Assembly (NCBI RefSeq): GCF_000091045.1
Contig: NC_006670.1
Location: 507,501 to 545,000, forward strand
Direction: 5' to 3'
From: Cryptococcus deneoformans JEC21
Taxonomy: Eukaryota > Basidiomycota > Tremellomycetes > Tremellales > Cryptococcaceae
Length of the DNA stretch: 37,500 nt
Shown: in pieces, positions 9,376 through 19,666 of the stretch
Layout: every line of letters begins with the position of its first letter
Numbering within the stretch: position 1 is the stretch's first letter
The notes under the pieces: model-generated
What the model saw: the letters and a program-made list of their open reading frames with translations, nothing else
Told to the model about the DNA's origin: nothing
Databases searched by the model: none
Program-made: the position numbers and the translations under genes

Positions 9376-11906
9376 ATGCCCAGATCACCAGAACACGATA
9401 GCAAGTTCGAAAAAGATAGCGGCAGAGAGAGGGCTGGGGATAGAAGAGACAGAGACAGGGATAGATACCGAGACGACTACGACCGCAGGGAATCAAGTTC
9501 AAGGAGGGATGAGAGCGAAAGGAATCGGGATAGAGACAGGAGAGACAAAGACGATCGTGGTCAAGGCAAAGATAGGGAACGAGAACGACGCCGTGATAAG
9601 GGCAGAGGGGACTACTATGACTCTGATCGTGATCGAGACCGAGATAGGGACAGGCGAGACCGCAAGCGGGAACGAAGTCGATCTCGTGAACGGTCTTACA
9701 AGAAAGAGCGGAAACACCGCGACTCTCGCTCACCTTCTCCCTCCTCAAAAACGAGGCGCAAAGAAGCCAAAGCAGCCGCCAAAGCAGCTGCGAAAAGAGA
9801 AGCTGAGCTTGAGCAGTCTCGTGCCCTCGCGGAATTGTCAATGTATTCGGCAACGGACAATCCCTTCCATGATGCTAATTTAGGAGAGCAATTCCAATGG
9901 CACAAGAAGAGGGATAAGGAGAAGAAAGCAGGTTTAACCGCGGAAGAAATTGCGAGAAAGGATGCTTTGCGCCGACAAGAGGCTAAAGAAGAACTGGAAA
10001 GATTGAACAAGAGAAGGGCCGACAGAGAAGTGGAGTTGCAACTTAGGGAGGAGGAGGAAACTCGGCAAAGGCGGTTGGCAGAAGATGCTGCGATGGCAGA
10101 GTGGATTGCTAAAGAGGATGATTTCCAGCTCGAGCAGTCTCGTCGAAGAGCTGGTATCCGTCTTCGAGAGCAACGTGCCAAGGCCATTGATTTTTTGGCT
10201 ATCAATCTTCGATTTACAGATCCAAAGTCTTCCCACCAAACAGCAGCCATTGGTGCCCTTACCAATCCGCGGGCCAGCGAGATAGAGAGAGAAGAAGAGG
10301 AGGAAGGCTGGGGATGGGCTGACGCGGGCTTTGAGTTTGAGATTGACGAGCCTTGGAAGATTTTTGAGAATCTCACACTTGACGACTGTGTTGAGCTGGA
10401 GCAGGATATCAAAATGTACCTCAGCTTGGAGAAATCTCCGATTAACATCGAATTCTGGCAGGTTAGTTAATAATAACATCCGTACTAAGGCGGCGAAAAA
10501 TTACTGACTACTCTACAGGCAATGCAGATTGTTTGCGAGCATTACCTTTCCCAACTTCGTGACCCTGAGCATGCTGTTGGTGGACCGCTTTCTGATCCTG
10601 AAGTCGAGGAAGCAACCAACAAGATAGTTTCTGGTCTCAGTCTCCAACGCTTGGTTGAGCTTGAAAACAAGGCGAATGGGCTGTTGCGTAGTGGTCAGCC
10701 AGTGGATAGTGACTTCTGGGATCTTATTCTGAAGAAGATTCACGTTGAAAAGGCCATTGTCAGTACCGCATGGACTCGGCTACATAAGGCGTGATACTGA
10801 CACCCAATAGGCCAAACTCAACTCAATTCATGAAATCGTCCTAAAAAATCGATTAGAGCAATTCAAGCGCCGCCAGCGGGAAGATGCTGCCAAAGTCCAA
10901 GCTGAGCTCGGCGGCGTCTTGGTCAGCAATGAGAACGCTTTCGGTGGTGATATACGCGCCGATGCTGGACCTGTGCCAACCGGCGGAGACGAAGCTGATG
11001 ATGAGGAAGAGGATGAGGACGACTATATAGAGGATTACGATCGCGAGATGAGTCCGCCCATCGCTGAGCCCAGGACAATGGGCTTAGACGAAAGGAGGTT
11101 ACCCATTGTCAACGAAGAGGATGAGCTCAGAGCATTATTTTCTGCTCGTCATTCCATTACCTCCTCCAATTTCATCCCCACACAAGCTCGCGCGTCGGCT
11201 CATACATCTCAATCCATATCGCGACCATCAGCCGCCGATCTTGAGGCAGAACGAATCTACAGAGAAGAAGCAGAGCGAGAGGCTAGAGATTTGGGATCAG
11301 ACGAGAGTGAAGAGGAGTTTGGTGATCTAGATGCTGGTTTGGAGGTGCCTTCGACGTACGACTGGAGTGATAGGTACAGGCCAAGGAAGCCGAGGTTCTT
11401 CAATAGGGTACACACAGGATATGAGTGGAGCAAATATAACCAAACCCATTACGAGTGAGTTGACGCCTTAAGACGAATTATCGTAGCTAATGAGCTGTCA
11501 GCACCGACAACCCTCCCCCCAAGGTTGTCCAAGGCTACAAGTTCAATGTTTTCTACCCCGATCTCATGTGTGTTACTTTTCGGAGCAACTAAATTCCTTT
11601 GCTGATGTTGCGTGTCTTTAGCGACAAATCCAAAGCTCCAACTTATTACCTAAAGTCCATTCCGGATGATCCGGATACACAGATCATTGTTTTTACCGCA
11701 GGTCCCCCTTACGAGGATATTGCTTTCAGAATTGTGAGGAGACAATGGGAATATTCCCATAGGAAAGGGTTCAGGAGTACCTTTGATAGAGGCGTGTTGC
11801 AGCGTAAGTCTCCCGGTGGAGAGAATCATCCGTGAAAAGGATCATAACTAACAATGATCTGTTCAAAGTGTATTTCAACTTTGCTAGGACGTTCTACAGG
11901 AAATAA
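9376..11906 (+). CDS. CACTIN: Cactin, spliceosome-associated protein
   Basis: Nuclear protein that in fission yeast, flies and humans associates with the spliceosome and is needed for accurate splicing of some introns. About 751 aa from exons 9376-10461, 10519-10758, 10811-11454, 11502-11567, 11622-11803 and 11869-11906. The first 130 residues are an extreme Arg/Asp/Glu/Ser-rich tract typical of splicing factors. DNPFHDANLGEQFQWHKK opens the conserved middle domain, rich in charged helices. An acidic linker (DEADDEEEDEDDYIEDYD) precedes the highly conserved C-terminal domain: YDWSDRYRPRKPRFFNRV, GYEWSKYNQTHYD, KVVQGYKFNVFYPDLI, and the ending YFNFARTFYRK. The ATG at 9376 is preferred because the frame upstream shows no Arg-rich bias and lies in the promoter shared with NUP2. 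Length is close to other Cactins. Confidence 0.95.
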
Positions 11907-13064
11907 GGTGGTTTCTAGCGGGGAAAAAATAACAGAATGCATATCAGTCAAAGGTTGAAGAATGACTGTGGGAACAATTCAGAACTGTGACCAACGAGTT
12001 GTTGGGCTTCGGACATGCGGTCTGACTGCTTTTTGAAATACGCATCAGTGCATCTGCTCGATACATGACTAAGGAGGTCACTACATTATATTTCTCATCT
12101 TTTTATCACCCGTTCTGATAGGCCGGCTGACGGAGGTGACCATCACCATCACGGTCGAGATTATCACTATTTTACTATATCGTGTCAGTCGAATGGAGGA
12201 TGCACCCTAGACTGGCCGCTGCTGTATATAATAATAATATAAATTCAAGAAGAAACGGCTTGATTATCGTGAATCATGATCCTTTTGTCTTTGATTGTTC
12301 CACCATTGTCTTGAATGTGATGTGTGATGTAAACATGGGTCAATTATTTTGAGTGCCGAATGCTGAGTGCGCGTTTTTGCTGTCAGGTTGCCCAAAAATG
12401 CCTTGCTTCTTGCACACATGACCTTTCGTTACGACGCCCTCCTTCTCTTCTTTCTATGTATAATTACTATTACCAATACTTTATTAACAGGATCGAGTCG
12501 GGGTCCATTTAATTCAAAATCCCGATCGTCTTTCTTCCTCCTCCTATGTACGATTACTACAAATAGTTCTTCACTAACATGATTGAGTCGGAGTCCAATT
12601 AATTCGAAGTCTCGATCGACGGAGCCGGCGTCGTGCTTCTTTTATTATGTCCTTCGTGTTGCCTTCTCTTGTGCGTGGACAGCCGAATCCCGGCCCGACT
12701 TATGTCCCTGCCCGATGGGATGAAATAACCTTAAGGGAAGGGAAAGGGCAGAGAAAATAAAATAACGATAAAGAGAAAGAGAGACCGGACAACCGCCCTC
12801 GGCCTGGAAGGGAGATGCCATTATTTGCGGTTGACTCAGCCTGATAAGATTGGCTTTTGGCGCCGGAACCGCACAGCGTTACTTCGACTCATCATCGTCC
12901 CGTCCCCCATCTCCCTCACTCAGGCATGTCCGCATTATAATCCATGAGACATGCGGGTCTGCATGGCTAGGCATAACTCTTTCCACCTTCATCAAACTAC
13001 ATAGGTCAAACTGTGTATCTCGTCTGTCACGGCGCTGATCATCCCTGCTATTACTACATGCAAC
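11907..13064. other. Non-coding interval downstream of Cactin and upstream of the arrestin-like gene
   Basis: No convincing gene is seen in 1.16 kb; open frames are short and lack coding character. It should hold the Cactin 3' end and the arrestin-like promoter. It contains an imperfect 90-bp tandem duplication (12439-12618), an A/T-rich stretch near 12225-12250, and a purine-rich run near 12735-12785. A CSL-like TGTGGGAA lies at 11967. An unspliced or non-coding RNA cannot be excluded. Confidence 0.5.
12439..12618 (+). repeat. Diverged tandem duplication, two 90-bp units
   Basis: Units 12439-12528 and 12529-12618 align without gaps at roughly 70 percent identity by hand count. The best conserved part is the second half, where both copies share GAGTCGG, GTCCA, AATTC and a final CGATCG. 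Function is unknown; it lies 450-630 bp upstream of the arrestin-like start codon. Confidence 0.7.
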
Positions 13065-15209
13065 ATGAACAATATTCGGCAAGACTCTGGCCCCTCTCCA
13101 ACTCCCGAGTCATCGTTTGGATCTCCTCGCAGGAGAGCGTCATCTCCCAGGCCCCATCGCCCATCAGCTGACGGCCTCCTTTTCAACAATGAGCGACAGG
13201 TACCGCCGCCCATCTATCTGAGAAACTCTAGTCCTCGAGGTTTAAGCAGTAGAGGGGAAGTAAAAATCCATATTCCAGCGTGGTAAGGGCCTCTCCAATT
13301 GAACAATAATGTGCTTTGACTTAATGGCATGTTATACACATCAGGGGAATAGCCTTTGTCCGCCCACCCCGGCCTCTCGAGGTTCATCCTCTAGAGACGA
13401 CTCCTAATCACCCAATACGACCTCCTAGCAAAGATACGGTGCTGTCAGGTGGCCTCGAGATCATCATGAAAGAGCGCCGGCGAGTGAAAGCCATTTCAGT
13501 TGGAGTCCAAAGTGTCTGTAGGTTGTATATGGGTCAGTCGAGAGGCTGGGAAGAAGACGGAATATTTGAAAGAGGTGTAGAAGTCTTGAGCGGAGATGAA
13601 GAAGGAATCTGGCTGGAAAAGGGCAGTCAATCGTAGGCGTCTGAACCACGTCCTGTAAACCTTTGTCTGACCGCAAAGTCGCAGATTCAGTTTCTCGATC
13701 CTCCTTCCGGGGACTTTAGCAACGACAGATTCCCACACATTTGGCCGCGTATCTTACATTATTACAGCTCGAGTGGAGGGCATAGAGTCGAGCACCTCAT
13801 CTTTTTCCTCTATCTTCAAATTCAAAACCCTATCAAATTCTTTTCCCTCATCCACATCTGGAATACCCAACATTGCTGACTTTGAGCGGGTGATTGCCCG
13901 TTCAAACAAGTTCGCTGCCGATGTAGCACTGGGCAGAGCGAGAAGTGCGTCAATGTCGAGGAGTGGAACAAGTGATCGAGTGTCCACTCCGGAGCCCGGC
14001 ATAGATAGGTCTTCGATCGATGACCAGGCAGTGAGCGATGTGATCGACAGCGGGTCTCCGCCATTTGATGGCCTTTATACTCGACGTCACTCGTCTGACC
14101 TCTCTCCAGTGTCGACCCCTTTATCGCTTAGCTCTTCTCTTCCGGACACGAGTTTTCGCCCCAATCGCAATGGTAACACGCAGACAGAAAAGGCTGGCTG
14201 GTTAGAGGGCGATCTGAAAGGGTCACGGGAGTTATCGATCTATGCTGTTTCACCATCTACTGGAGGAGTCTGTCAACTAGATGTCAGAAAAGAGGGAAGT
14301 GTTGATGGTCTCGGGTCCTGGAAGTTCAATGCTGCTGCCGAGGTCGTGAGTTTTCAAAGTCCTTCGTTACAGTATTAAGACCGTCATTAACAATGAAATA
14401 GTTCTCTGTGTCTTCAGTGATTCTTCTATCTATATCTATACCGGCACCTTCTGCGAAAACAACCATCTTCCTTGCTCGACTTGTTCTCACTCAGTCGTAC
14501 ACAATTACGTCTCCACGAACGCCTAATGTGCCTCCTTCAAGCCCAGAATCACAGCAAAAATTCGTATTATATCAAGTCGGAAGACAGCACAAACAGGGTG
14601 AGGTCGCCCCTGGGAGAAGTGCCGACGCACTTTGGAGAGGCATAGAGGCAGCAGGTGCAGGAGGTGAAGAAGGGTGGAAGATCAAGGCTGTCGCGAGAAT
14701 ACCTGGACATGACAAAATTAGACCTACAACGTACGATGGGTAAGATCCTCTCGTTCTATAAGTATCAGAGGTAGCTCGGCTGACATCTGGAACAAAGGAC
14801 AATAACCCCCATCAAGGTATCGCATGAGTTGACCCTTCAGCTGTATTATTCCATGGATGGTTTATCTGTTACTGGGCAATGCGTTGAAGGTCCTGGGGCC
14901 TTGCGGCTGATGCAAGTCAGGATTCCAATATTCCTTCCTTCTTGCCACTGCGTCTCCGATGCCCTCCACTTGCCGACTTATAATCGGTCAAATACTTCGC
15001 CTTGGGAAACCATTGATGAGTTCATGGCGTCGCAACCGGATGACAGGGCTTGTATGTGCGGTTGGACGTTCGCAGAACTCGGTGAAGCAGCTTTGAGAAA
15101 GATGCGAATGACGGAGAGAGATGAGGCCGAAGAACATTTAAGACAGCTAGCTACTGAAGGGAATAAAGGACGGCGGGAAGATTATGACAATGGCGATGCA
15201 GTCATCTAA
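13065..15209 (+). CDS. Arrestin-like trafficking adaptor (alpha-arrestin, Ldb19/Art1-like)
   Basis: Likely adaptor that recruits a Rsp5/NEDD4-type ubiquitin ligase to plasma-membrane cargo. About 640 aa from exons 13065-13282, 13345-13632, 13679-14345, 14402-14739 and 14798-15209. After a Ser/Pro-rich N-terminus, residues 48-51 are PPIY, a PPxY ligase-binding motif. The N-terminal arrestin sandwich contains VKIHIPAWGIAFVRPP, VGVQSVCRLYMG, and FSFSILLPGTL followed by GRVSYIITARVEG, the typical arrestin strand pair. The second half contains VILLSISIPAP, KVSHELTLQLYYS and MQVRIPIFLPSC, as expected for the C-terminal arrestin sandwich. A Ser-rich insert sits between about residues 215 and 320. 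The C-terminus is charged and helical. No second PPxY was noticed. Subfamily assignment rests on recalled family patterns only. Confidence 0.75.
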
Positions 15210-15416
15210 ATTTATACCTTTATATGGCCCTGATTTCAGCGGAAAAGCTGTAGCTCAAGGACTCCTTGAACCTCCGGATCAAGCGAAAGCGGAAGCCAGT
15301 AGTAATACTTCCTTTTGGTTAGTATTAAATCATAGAGGTAACACAGTCTCTCTATGCATGCGTTACAGAAAAAGACCTCCGGAATCCTTACAGAGTCAGA
15401 AAAAAAGACATGATCC

Positions 15417-15946
15417 TCACGCTGCCACTCCCTCCCATTCCTGTAATGCCCAGGCATTTGCACCACCCCTTTTCCACGCCCTCAATTCCTCCCTCTCTTT
15501 TTTGCTCTTCTTTTCCTTGTCCTCTCTGATCCCCACGCTGCGAGCAGGTACTGTGCTCGGTTCATCCGCCCACGCGGCAATCTCATATGCGTTGGCTTGT
15601 TGTTCAGATTTTAATGTTAGTGTGAGAAGTCGTTGACGCCTGAGTCTTTGACGCAATCGGATCCAAGAGGATACCTGATAGATCGTTACGTTAATTAATA
15701 TTTCACAAGTTATATCTTGAGAGAGATTACCTTGAAGAATAAGACTATGGCTGCCAAACATAAAACGATCACACCGGTAGCTACAGCAACTTTCACAATT
15801 TTACTGGTGGCATACGAATAAACATAGCTTGTGCTTGTCGCGGATTGGGAAGCAGAGCCAGTGGAAGAATGTGTGGCTGTTGAGGCCCCGCTTGCGGTGG
15901 CCTCAGATAATGTGGAAAAAGAGCCGGCTGATTCGAGGGAGGGCAT
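15417..15946 (-). CDS. Small single-pass membrane protein, function unknown
   Basis: About 157 aa from exons 15946-15731 and 15674-15417. I do not recognise it. The N-terminal 45 residues are Ser/Thr/Ala-rich, followed by one hydrophobic segment (VKVAVATGVIVLCLAAIVLFF, residues about 50-71), then a strongly basic patch (RLRQRLRRQR) and a charged tail rich in Lys/Glu. This order (short S/T-rich outer part, membrane anchor, basic inner side) suggests a type I-like or signal-anchored plasma membrane or secretory protein. The start is the only upstream ATG in frame; the frame further upstream opens only with non-ATG codons. Both splice sites are canonical and phase zero, which supports a real gene. 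It converges on the arrestin-like gene, 207 bp away. Confidence 0.6.
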
Positions 15947-16420
15947 AGCGCTATGGAGGCATAGTAGCCAAAGAACCCCTTTGTACTGGTAAAACTTTGA
16001 GGGCAAGAAATAAGCCGATGCCAGTCTTCGTTAGATGCAAGAGAAAGGGCTTTACTTGTTTCTTCCTTTCGTGCGTTCTTCCGTTCCCGTCTTATCCGGT
16101 CTTGTCGACAATTGTCAAGTGAACATAGAAAGTGGGCCGAGGACAATAATTAGAGCCTGCTACCGACGTACGCCAGCAGCAACAACTTGGCCAGCGATGA
16201 TGATACGATGACGGGCCTTAGTACATCATAGTACGTAATCAAAAACAAAAGTCACGGAAATAGGCAGCTGTGGGGAGAAGCCTTTTAGGCAGCAAGATAG
16301 GCACGTCTTTATTCTATGGCTGTATTCGCATGCCTAAGCTTATATGAACCAATGGAATTGCACTGAAACTCGTACATGTTATTGAGTACTCTACTCTAAC
16401 CTACATCCTATTTCATAACC
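15947..16420. promoter_or_regulatory. Divergent promoter region between the membrane protein and the complex I subunit
   Basis: 474 bp with no supported gene. A GTACGTAA (one base from a Yap-type TTACGTAA) occurs at 16231-16238. An open frame in an alternative minus-strand frame overlaps the region but has no family features. Confidence 0.4.
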
Positions 16421-17198
16421 ATGGTCCGCTCAGCGCTCGCATCTCTCGCCCGTCCCCTCTCCCGTCAATCCACTCAATCCACATCTCTCTCTGCTAAACG
16501 ATACGCGAGTCATGGGCCTACTTACAACCCCCCATCAGGGTATCTCTTCGGCGAACGTGTGAGTCAATGTATCTTACTCAAGAGCCTCGTTTCTTCAGAT
16601 GTAAGGAACAATTTTGCTGACTAGGATACACTAGCCCCCCAAAGATGGAAAGAGAGTAAAGGAGTCTTGGGAGTAAGTACGAAAACACTGTTTCATCGTA
16701 CAATCGCAATTATCGGTTGGCGTATGTCCGGCCGATGGCGAAAAGTTGGAATAGAGCATAATATGAGTTGTCCTTTGAGATAATCTTGATGCTAATTGTT
16801 TCCTTCGCATTATAGGAACATCTACTACGTTGGCATGTTTGGCGGAATGGTTTTTATGGGCGTAGTCTATGCTTACAAGCCCGATACAAGGTGCGTCGAC
16901 AGCATGCTTGTCCTTTGGATGCTTCAAATGCTAATGCACATAACTCTTTGACTGGTTCCAACCCTATCTTCCTCCCTACTGTAATCAATATCATTTCTCA
17001 CCAATTTCCTTATTCACTGGACTGCCTTTTTCCCTTCTTGGTGTATGCTCAACCGACGTTCGATTTTGTTCATTACGACTTTCCGTATTCGGTGGCAACT
17101 TTTTACTCAACAGCATTCAAAGCTGGGCCTTGAAGGAAGCCAAGGAACGTTTGGAGGCTAGGGGTGAGGAATACCAGTACAAGCCTAAGTCTGCTTAG
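16421..17198 (+). CDS. Mitochondrial complex I accessory subunit, ESSS/NDUFB11 type
   Basis: Inner-membrane accessory subunit of NADH:ubiquinone oxidoreductase. About 111 aa from exons 16421-16558, 16635-16672, 16816-16890 and 17114-17198. The N-terminus (MVRSALASLARPLSRQST) is Arg/Ser-rich without acids, a typical matrix-targeting presequence, followed by GPTYNPPSGYLFGER. One membrane segment, YYVGMFGGMVFMGVVYAY, leads to KPDTSIQSWALKEAKERLEA, matching the family ending where the membrane helix is followed by a W-A-x-x-E-A helix. Two acceptors lie ten bases apart before exon 2 (after 16624 and after 16634). Only the second keeps a frame that reads PPKDGKRVKESWENIYYVG; the first leads to an abnormal protein. 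The last intron, 223 nt, is long for this locus. Confidence 0.85.
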
Positions 17199-18259
17199 AA
17201 CAGGGATTTTACAAGGACATGTATTCTACACTACTGAAACTGATAATCGCGAGCGATCCTGCTATGCTCAAGGAGGAATCTATGTTGCAGGTATTGTTGA
17301 TATCTAAACGACGGAGAAGGATTCAGCAGGACTGAAAAGCGGTCACGCCGCAAATATTCTATGGGGCACCAAATGAAGGCTCGAGGGGCGGTATTTCAGT
17401 CGCTAGCTAGGCGTGTCGTGTGGCCCGCCTCTATTTCTATAAGAGGGAAAGTCCGCCAACATTTCGAACTCCATATGGTTTGTGCGCTTGACCAAAATGT
17501 GTGTCTTTGACGGTACTTTTGCTCATAGATCCTTCATATATCTTGATCGCTGTATCCTCCACGAAGGAAGCATTATATTAACGGCGGTATGGCATAACAG
17601 ACCGTTTATGTAGTGATCGCCGGTGGTCTATCATTGCAAATTTCATGATGCCAAGATAAGTACCATAGTCATGTGTGACAGCATGAGTCTTGGTCAAGAG
17701 AGAAACCCGCCGGTACGACTTAACGCCATGGTTGAACCGCATCACAAAACTTAATCGGCGACAGTATCTTCCGATCACATTGTGGAAAGCTAATGATCAT
17801 CTCGGGTATACTTGTCCCGTCGGGATGATATAGACGAAGACGAAGCCTCTAAAGCACTCACGACAAATGGCCGACGTAAGTAGCACGCACTCGATTGGAA
17901 TGTCCCGTAACGAACTGGTCTTCCCGCCCTCCTTCTGCTGCTAGCGCTGGCGCCCCTCAATGTAACCTGTCTGCTGTTTCTGCGTCATGTTCTCTTCCAA
18001 TTGCCTCTGTAATGGAAGGATGGGTTAGAGTTCTAGCATGATTTTGCTCTTACTAGAAATGTGCTAGTCTTATGCATGGAGTACTAGCATACGTAGGACG
18101 TACTTTATTTGTATACGTACCGACTGGTTCACATTACGTAATACCTGGTAATGCTGCAAGAGTTGCTTTTGCCTTGTACGTACTGATTCAATCTCCCTAC
18201 CTTTAGGCGATTATATCTAATCTAATCAGTATCCGTCTCCGGCTGTCAAATCCACCAAC
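17199..18259. other. Intergenic region upstream of the Cyc2-like gene
   Basis: 1.06 kb with no supported gene. The longest open frame (66 codons, minus strand, 17578-17778) has no recognisable features. The last 170 bp before the next start codon carry a cluster of ACGTA motifs. I saw no tRNA-like structure. Confidence 0.5.
18091..18182 (+). promoter_or_regulatory. Cluster of five ACGTA motifs including a Yap-type TTACGTAA
   Basis: ACGTA occurs at 18091, 18098, 18115, 18136 and 18178, between 78 and 169 bp before the start codon at 18260. The fourth is inside the palindrome TTACGTAA (18134-18141), the consensus of Yap/AP-1-like fungal bZIP regulators. Regulation of the flavoprotein gene by oxidative or metal stress is an inference. 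Confidence 0.4.
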
Positions 18260-19450
18260 ATGGCTTGCAGGCCGTCTCTCTATGCGTTATCGAGGCTCTC
18301 TTTCATTCCAAATACTCGTCCATTTACCTCGGCCCACTTTCCGAGACAGAAGTCAACTTCTCGCCAACGGCTTTACGCACTTTTAGGTCTTTCTCTTTCT
18401 CTTCCAGCAGGATATTACTTTTTCCAATCTTCCCCTTCACTGTCACCTTCTGTATATTCCGACCAAGAACTCAAATCATCAAAATCGCTCACACCATTTC
18501 ACAAACTCGTCACGATCAAAATCCCATCTTCCTCATATGGGTTTTTCGACAAACCTTACAGGTTGGATGGGGAGGTCGCAGATGTGAAAGGTGGAGAGGT
18601 GGTGATTCAGCACGTTATGGTAAAAAGTCCTGATATTCAAATCGAGCGCCCATACACACTTATCAACGACCCAAATGCCGCAAATGGAGAAAGGGAAATG
18701 CGGATGGTAGTGAAGCGAGTGCGTGGGGGAGAGGTAGGAAGGTGAGCGCAAAAGTCACCATCATATGATCCTTTCAAAAGTCCAAGAATTGAGACAGTCC
18801 TCCTAGAGTGGTACATACTACCAAAGAGGGCGAGATGCTTGGTGTGCGAGGGCCTATACCGACATTCTCTATTTACCCTCAACGGTATGACAAAATCATT
18901 ATGGTACGTCTATAGCAGCAGTTCGGAACAGTTCAAAATCTGACTGTATACAGATATCAACGGGCACTGCTGTCTCCCCTTTCCTTCAACTTCTCGCGAA
19001 GCTTTCCCCCTCAAATGCTCCAAGATTAGAACTCATCCAGGCCCTTCCTGCTCTCTCTTCCAGTACGCCTCCCTTCTCTCATGAGTCTTTAGACCGAGCC
19101 GCACCCATTAAGTGGGACTGGGTAGACACAAATGAGGACCCTTCCTTCTTACCCTCCTTGGAGAAAAAGTTTGGAGAAAAACTAAAGATCACCAGGTTTC
19201 CTCAAGGTGCTGTACCTGCAGGCGCAGTGCAGGCAGCTCTCGAGGGAATGAACAGAGAGCGAGTGCTTGTCCTTGTTTGCCTCCCGCCCTGGTAAGTCCC
19301 TCTCTTTGATCATCACTGCAGATTTTAATGAAGAACAGGTTAATGCGACCCCTTTGCGGGGGGATGACCCGCAATCTTGACCAGGGACCGGTTACTGGTG
19401 TGTTGAGAGAGCTGGGCCTAGGAAGCAAACAGGTCTATAAGCTCGAATAG
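18260..19450 (+). CDS. CYC2: Mitochondrial flavoprotein of the ferredoxin-reductase fold, Cyc2-like
   Basis: Probable inner-membrane NAD(P)H-dependent FAD protein. In budding yeast Cyc2 supports heme attachment to cytochrome c. About 342 aa from exons 18260-18741, 18807-18903, 18954-19291 and 19339-19450. The N-terminus is a likely presequence (Arg/Ser-rich, no acids for about 55 residues) followed by a hydrophobic anchor (LYALLGLSLSLPAGYYFF, about 38-55). RPYTL at 130-134 is the FAD-binding RxYT motif of cytochrome b5 reductase-like enzymes. ISTGTAVSPFLQLL at 194-207 is the NAD-binding GTxxxP motif. LPPWLMRPLCGG and the ending GVLRELGLGSKQVYKL resemble the C-terminus of Cyc2 rather than Mcr1. 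A general cytochrome b5 reductase is the main alternative. Confidence 0.7.
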
Positions 19451-19666
19451 ACAAACTTTGAGGGAAGACCGCAAACAATACCCAGCATTATTATATACCC
19501 ATTATTCTCTGCTTCATGCTATTTCTAACAACAGTGTTACAATATGGTACAGTGGTAATTCAGACATTTTGATACTATGGTCAGAAAGAGTCAGCTTAGA
19601 AGTTGGAGAAGTCAGCTGTAGTCATACGGACTAAAAGATTGTTAAAGGGTTTGGGAGAGTTACGCG

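Noticed and set aside
9107..9883. 258-codon plus-strand frame overlapping the start of Cactin
   Set aside because: A shifted frame of the Arg/Asp-rich tract; the Cactin frame carries conserved motifs throughout.
11967..11974. TGTGGGAA, a second CSL-like octamer, and TTCCCACA at 13730
   Set aside because: One is downstream of Cactin and one inside the arrestin coding region; about two such matches are expected by chance.
15793..16146. 117-codon minus-strand frame overlapping the small membrane protein
   Set aside because: No domain, and the alternative frame has a membrane helix plus consistent splice sites.
17578..17778. 66-codon minus-strand frame in the 17.2-18.3 kb gap
   Set aside because: Short, basic, no family pattern, no splice partners found.
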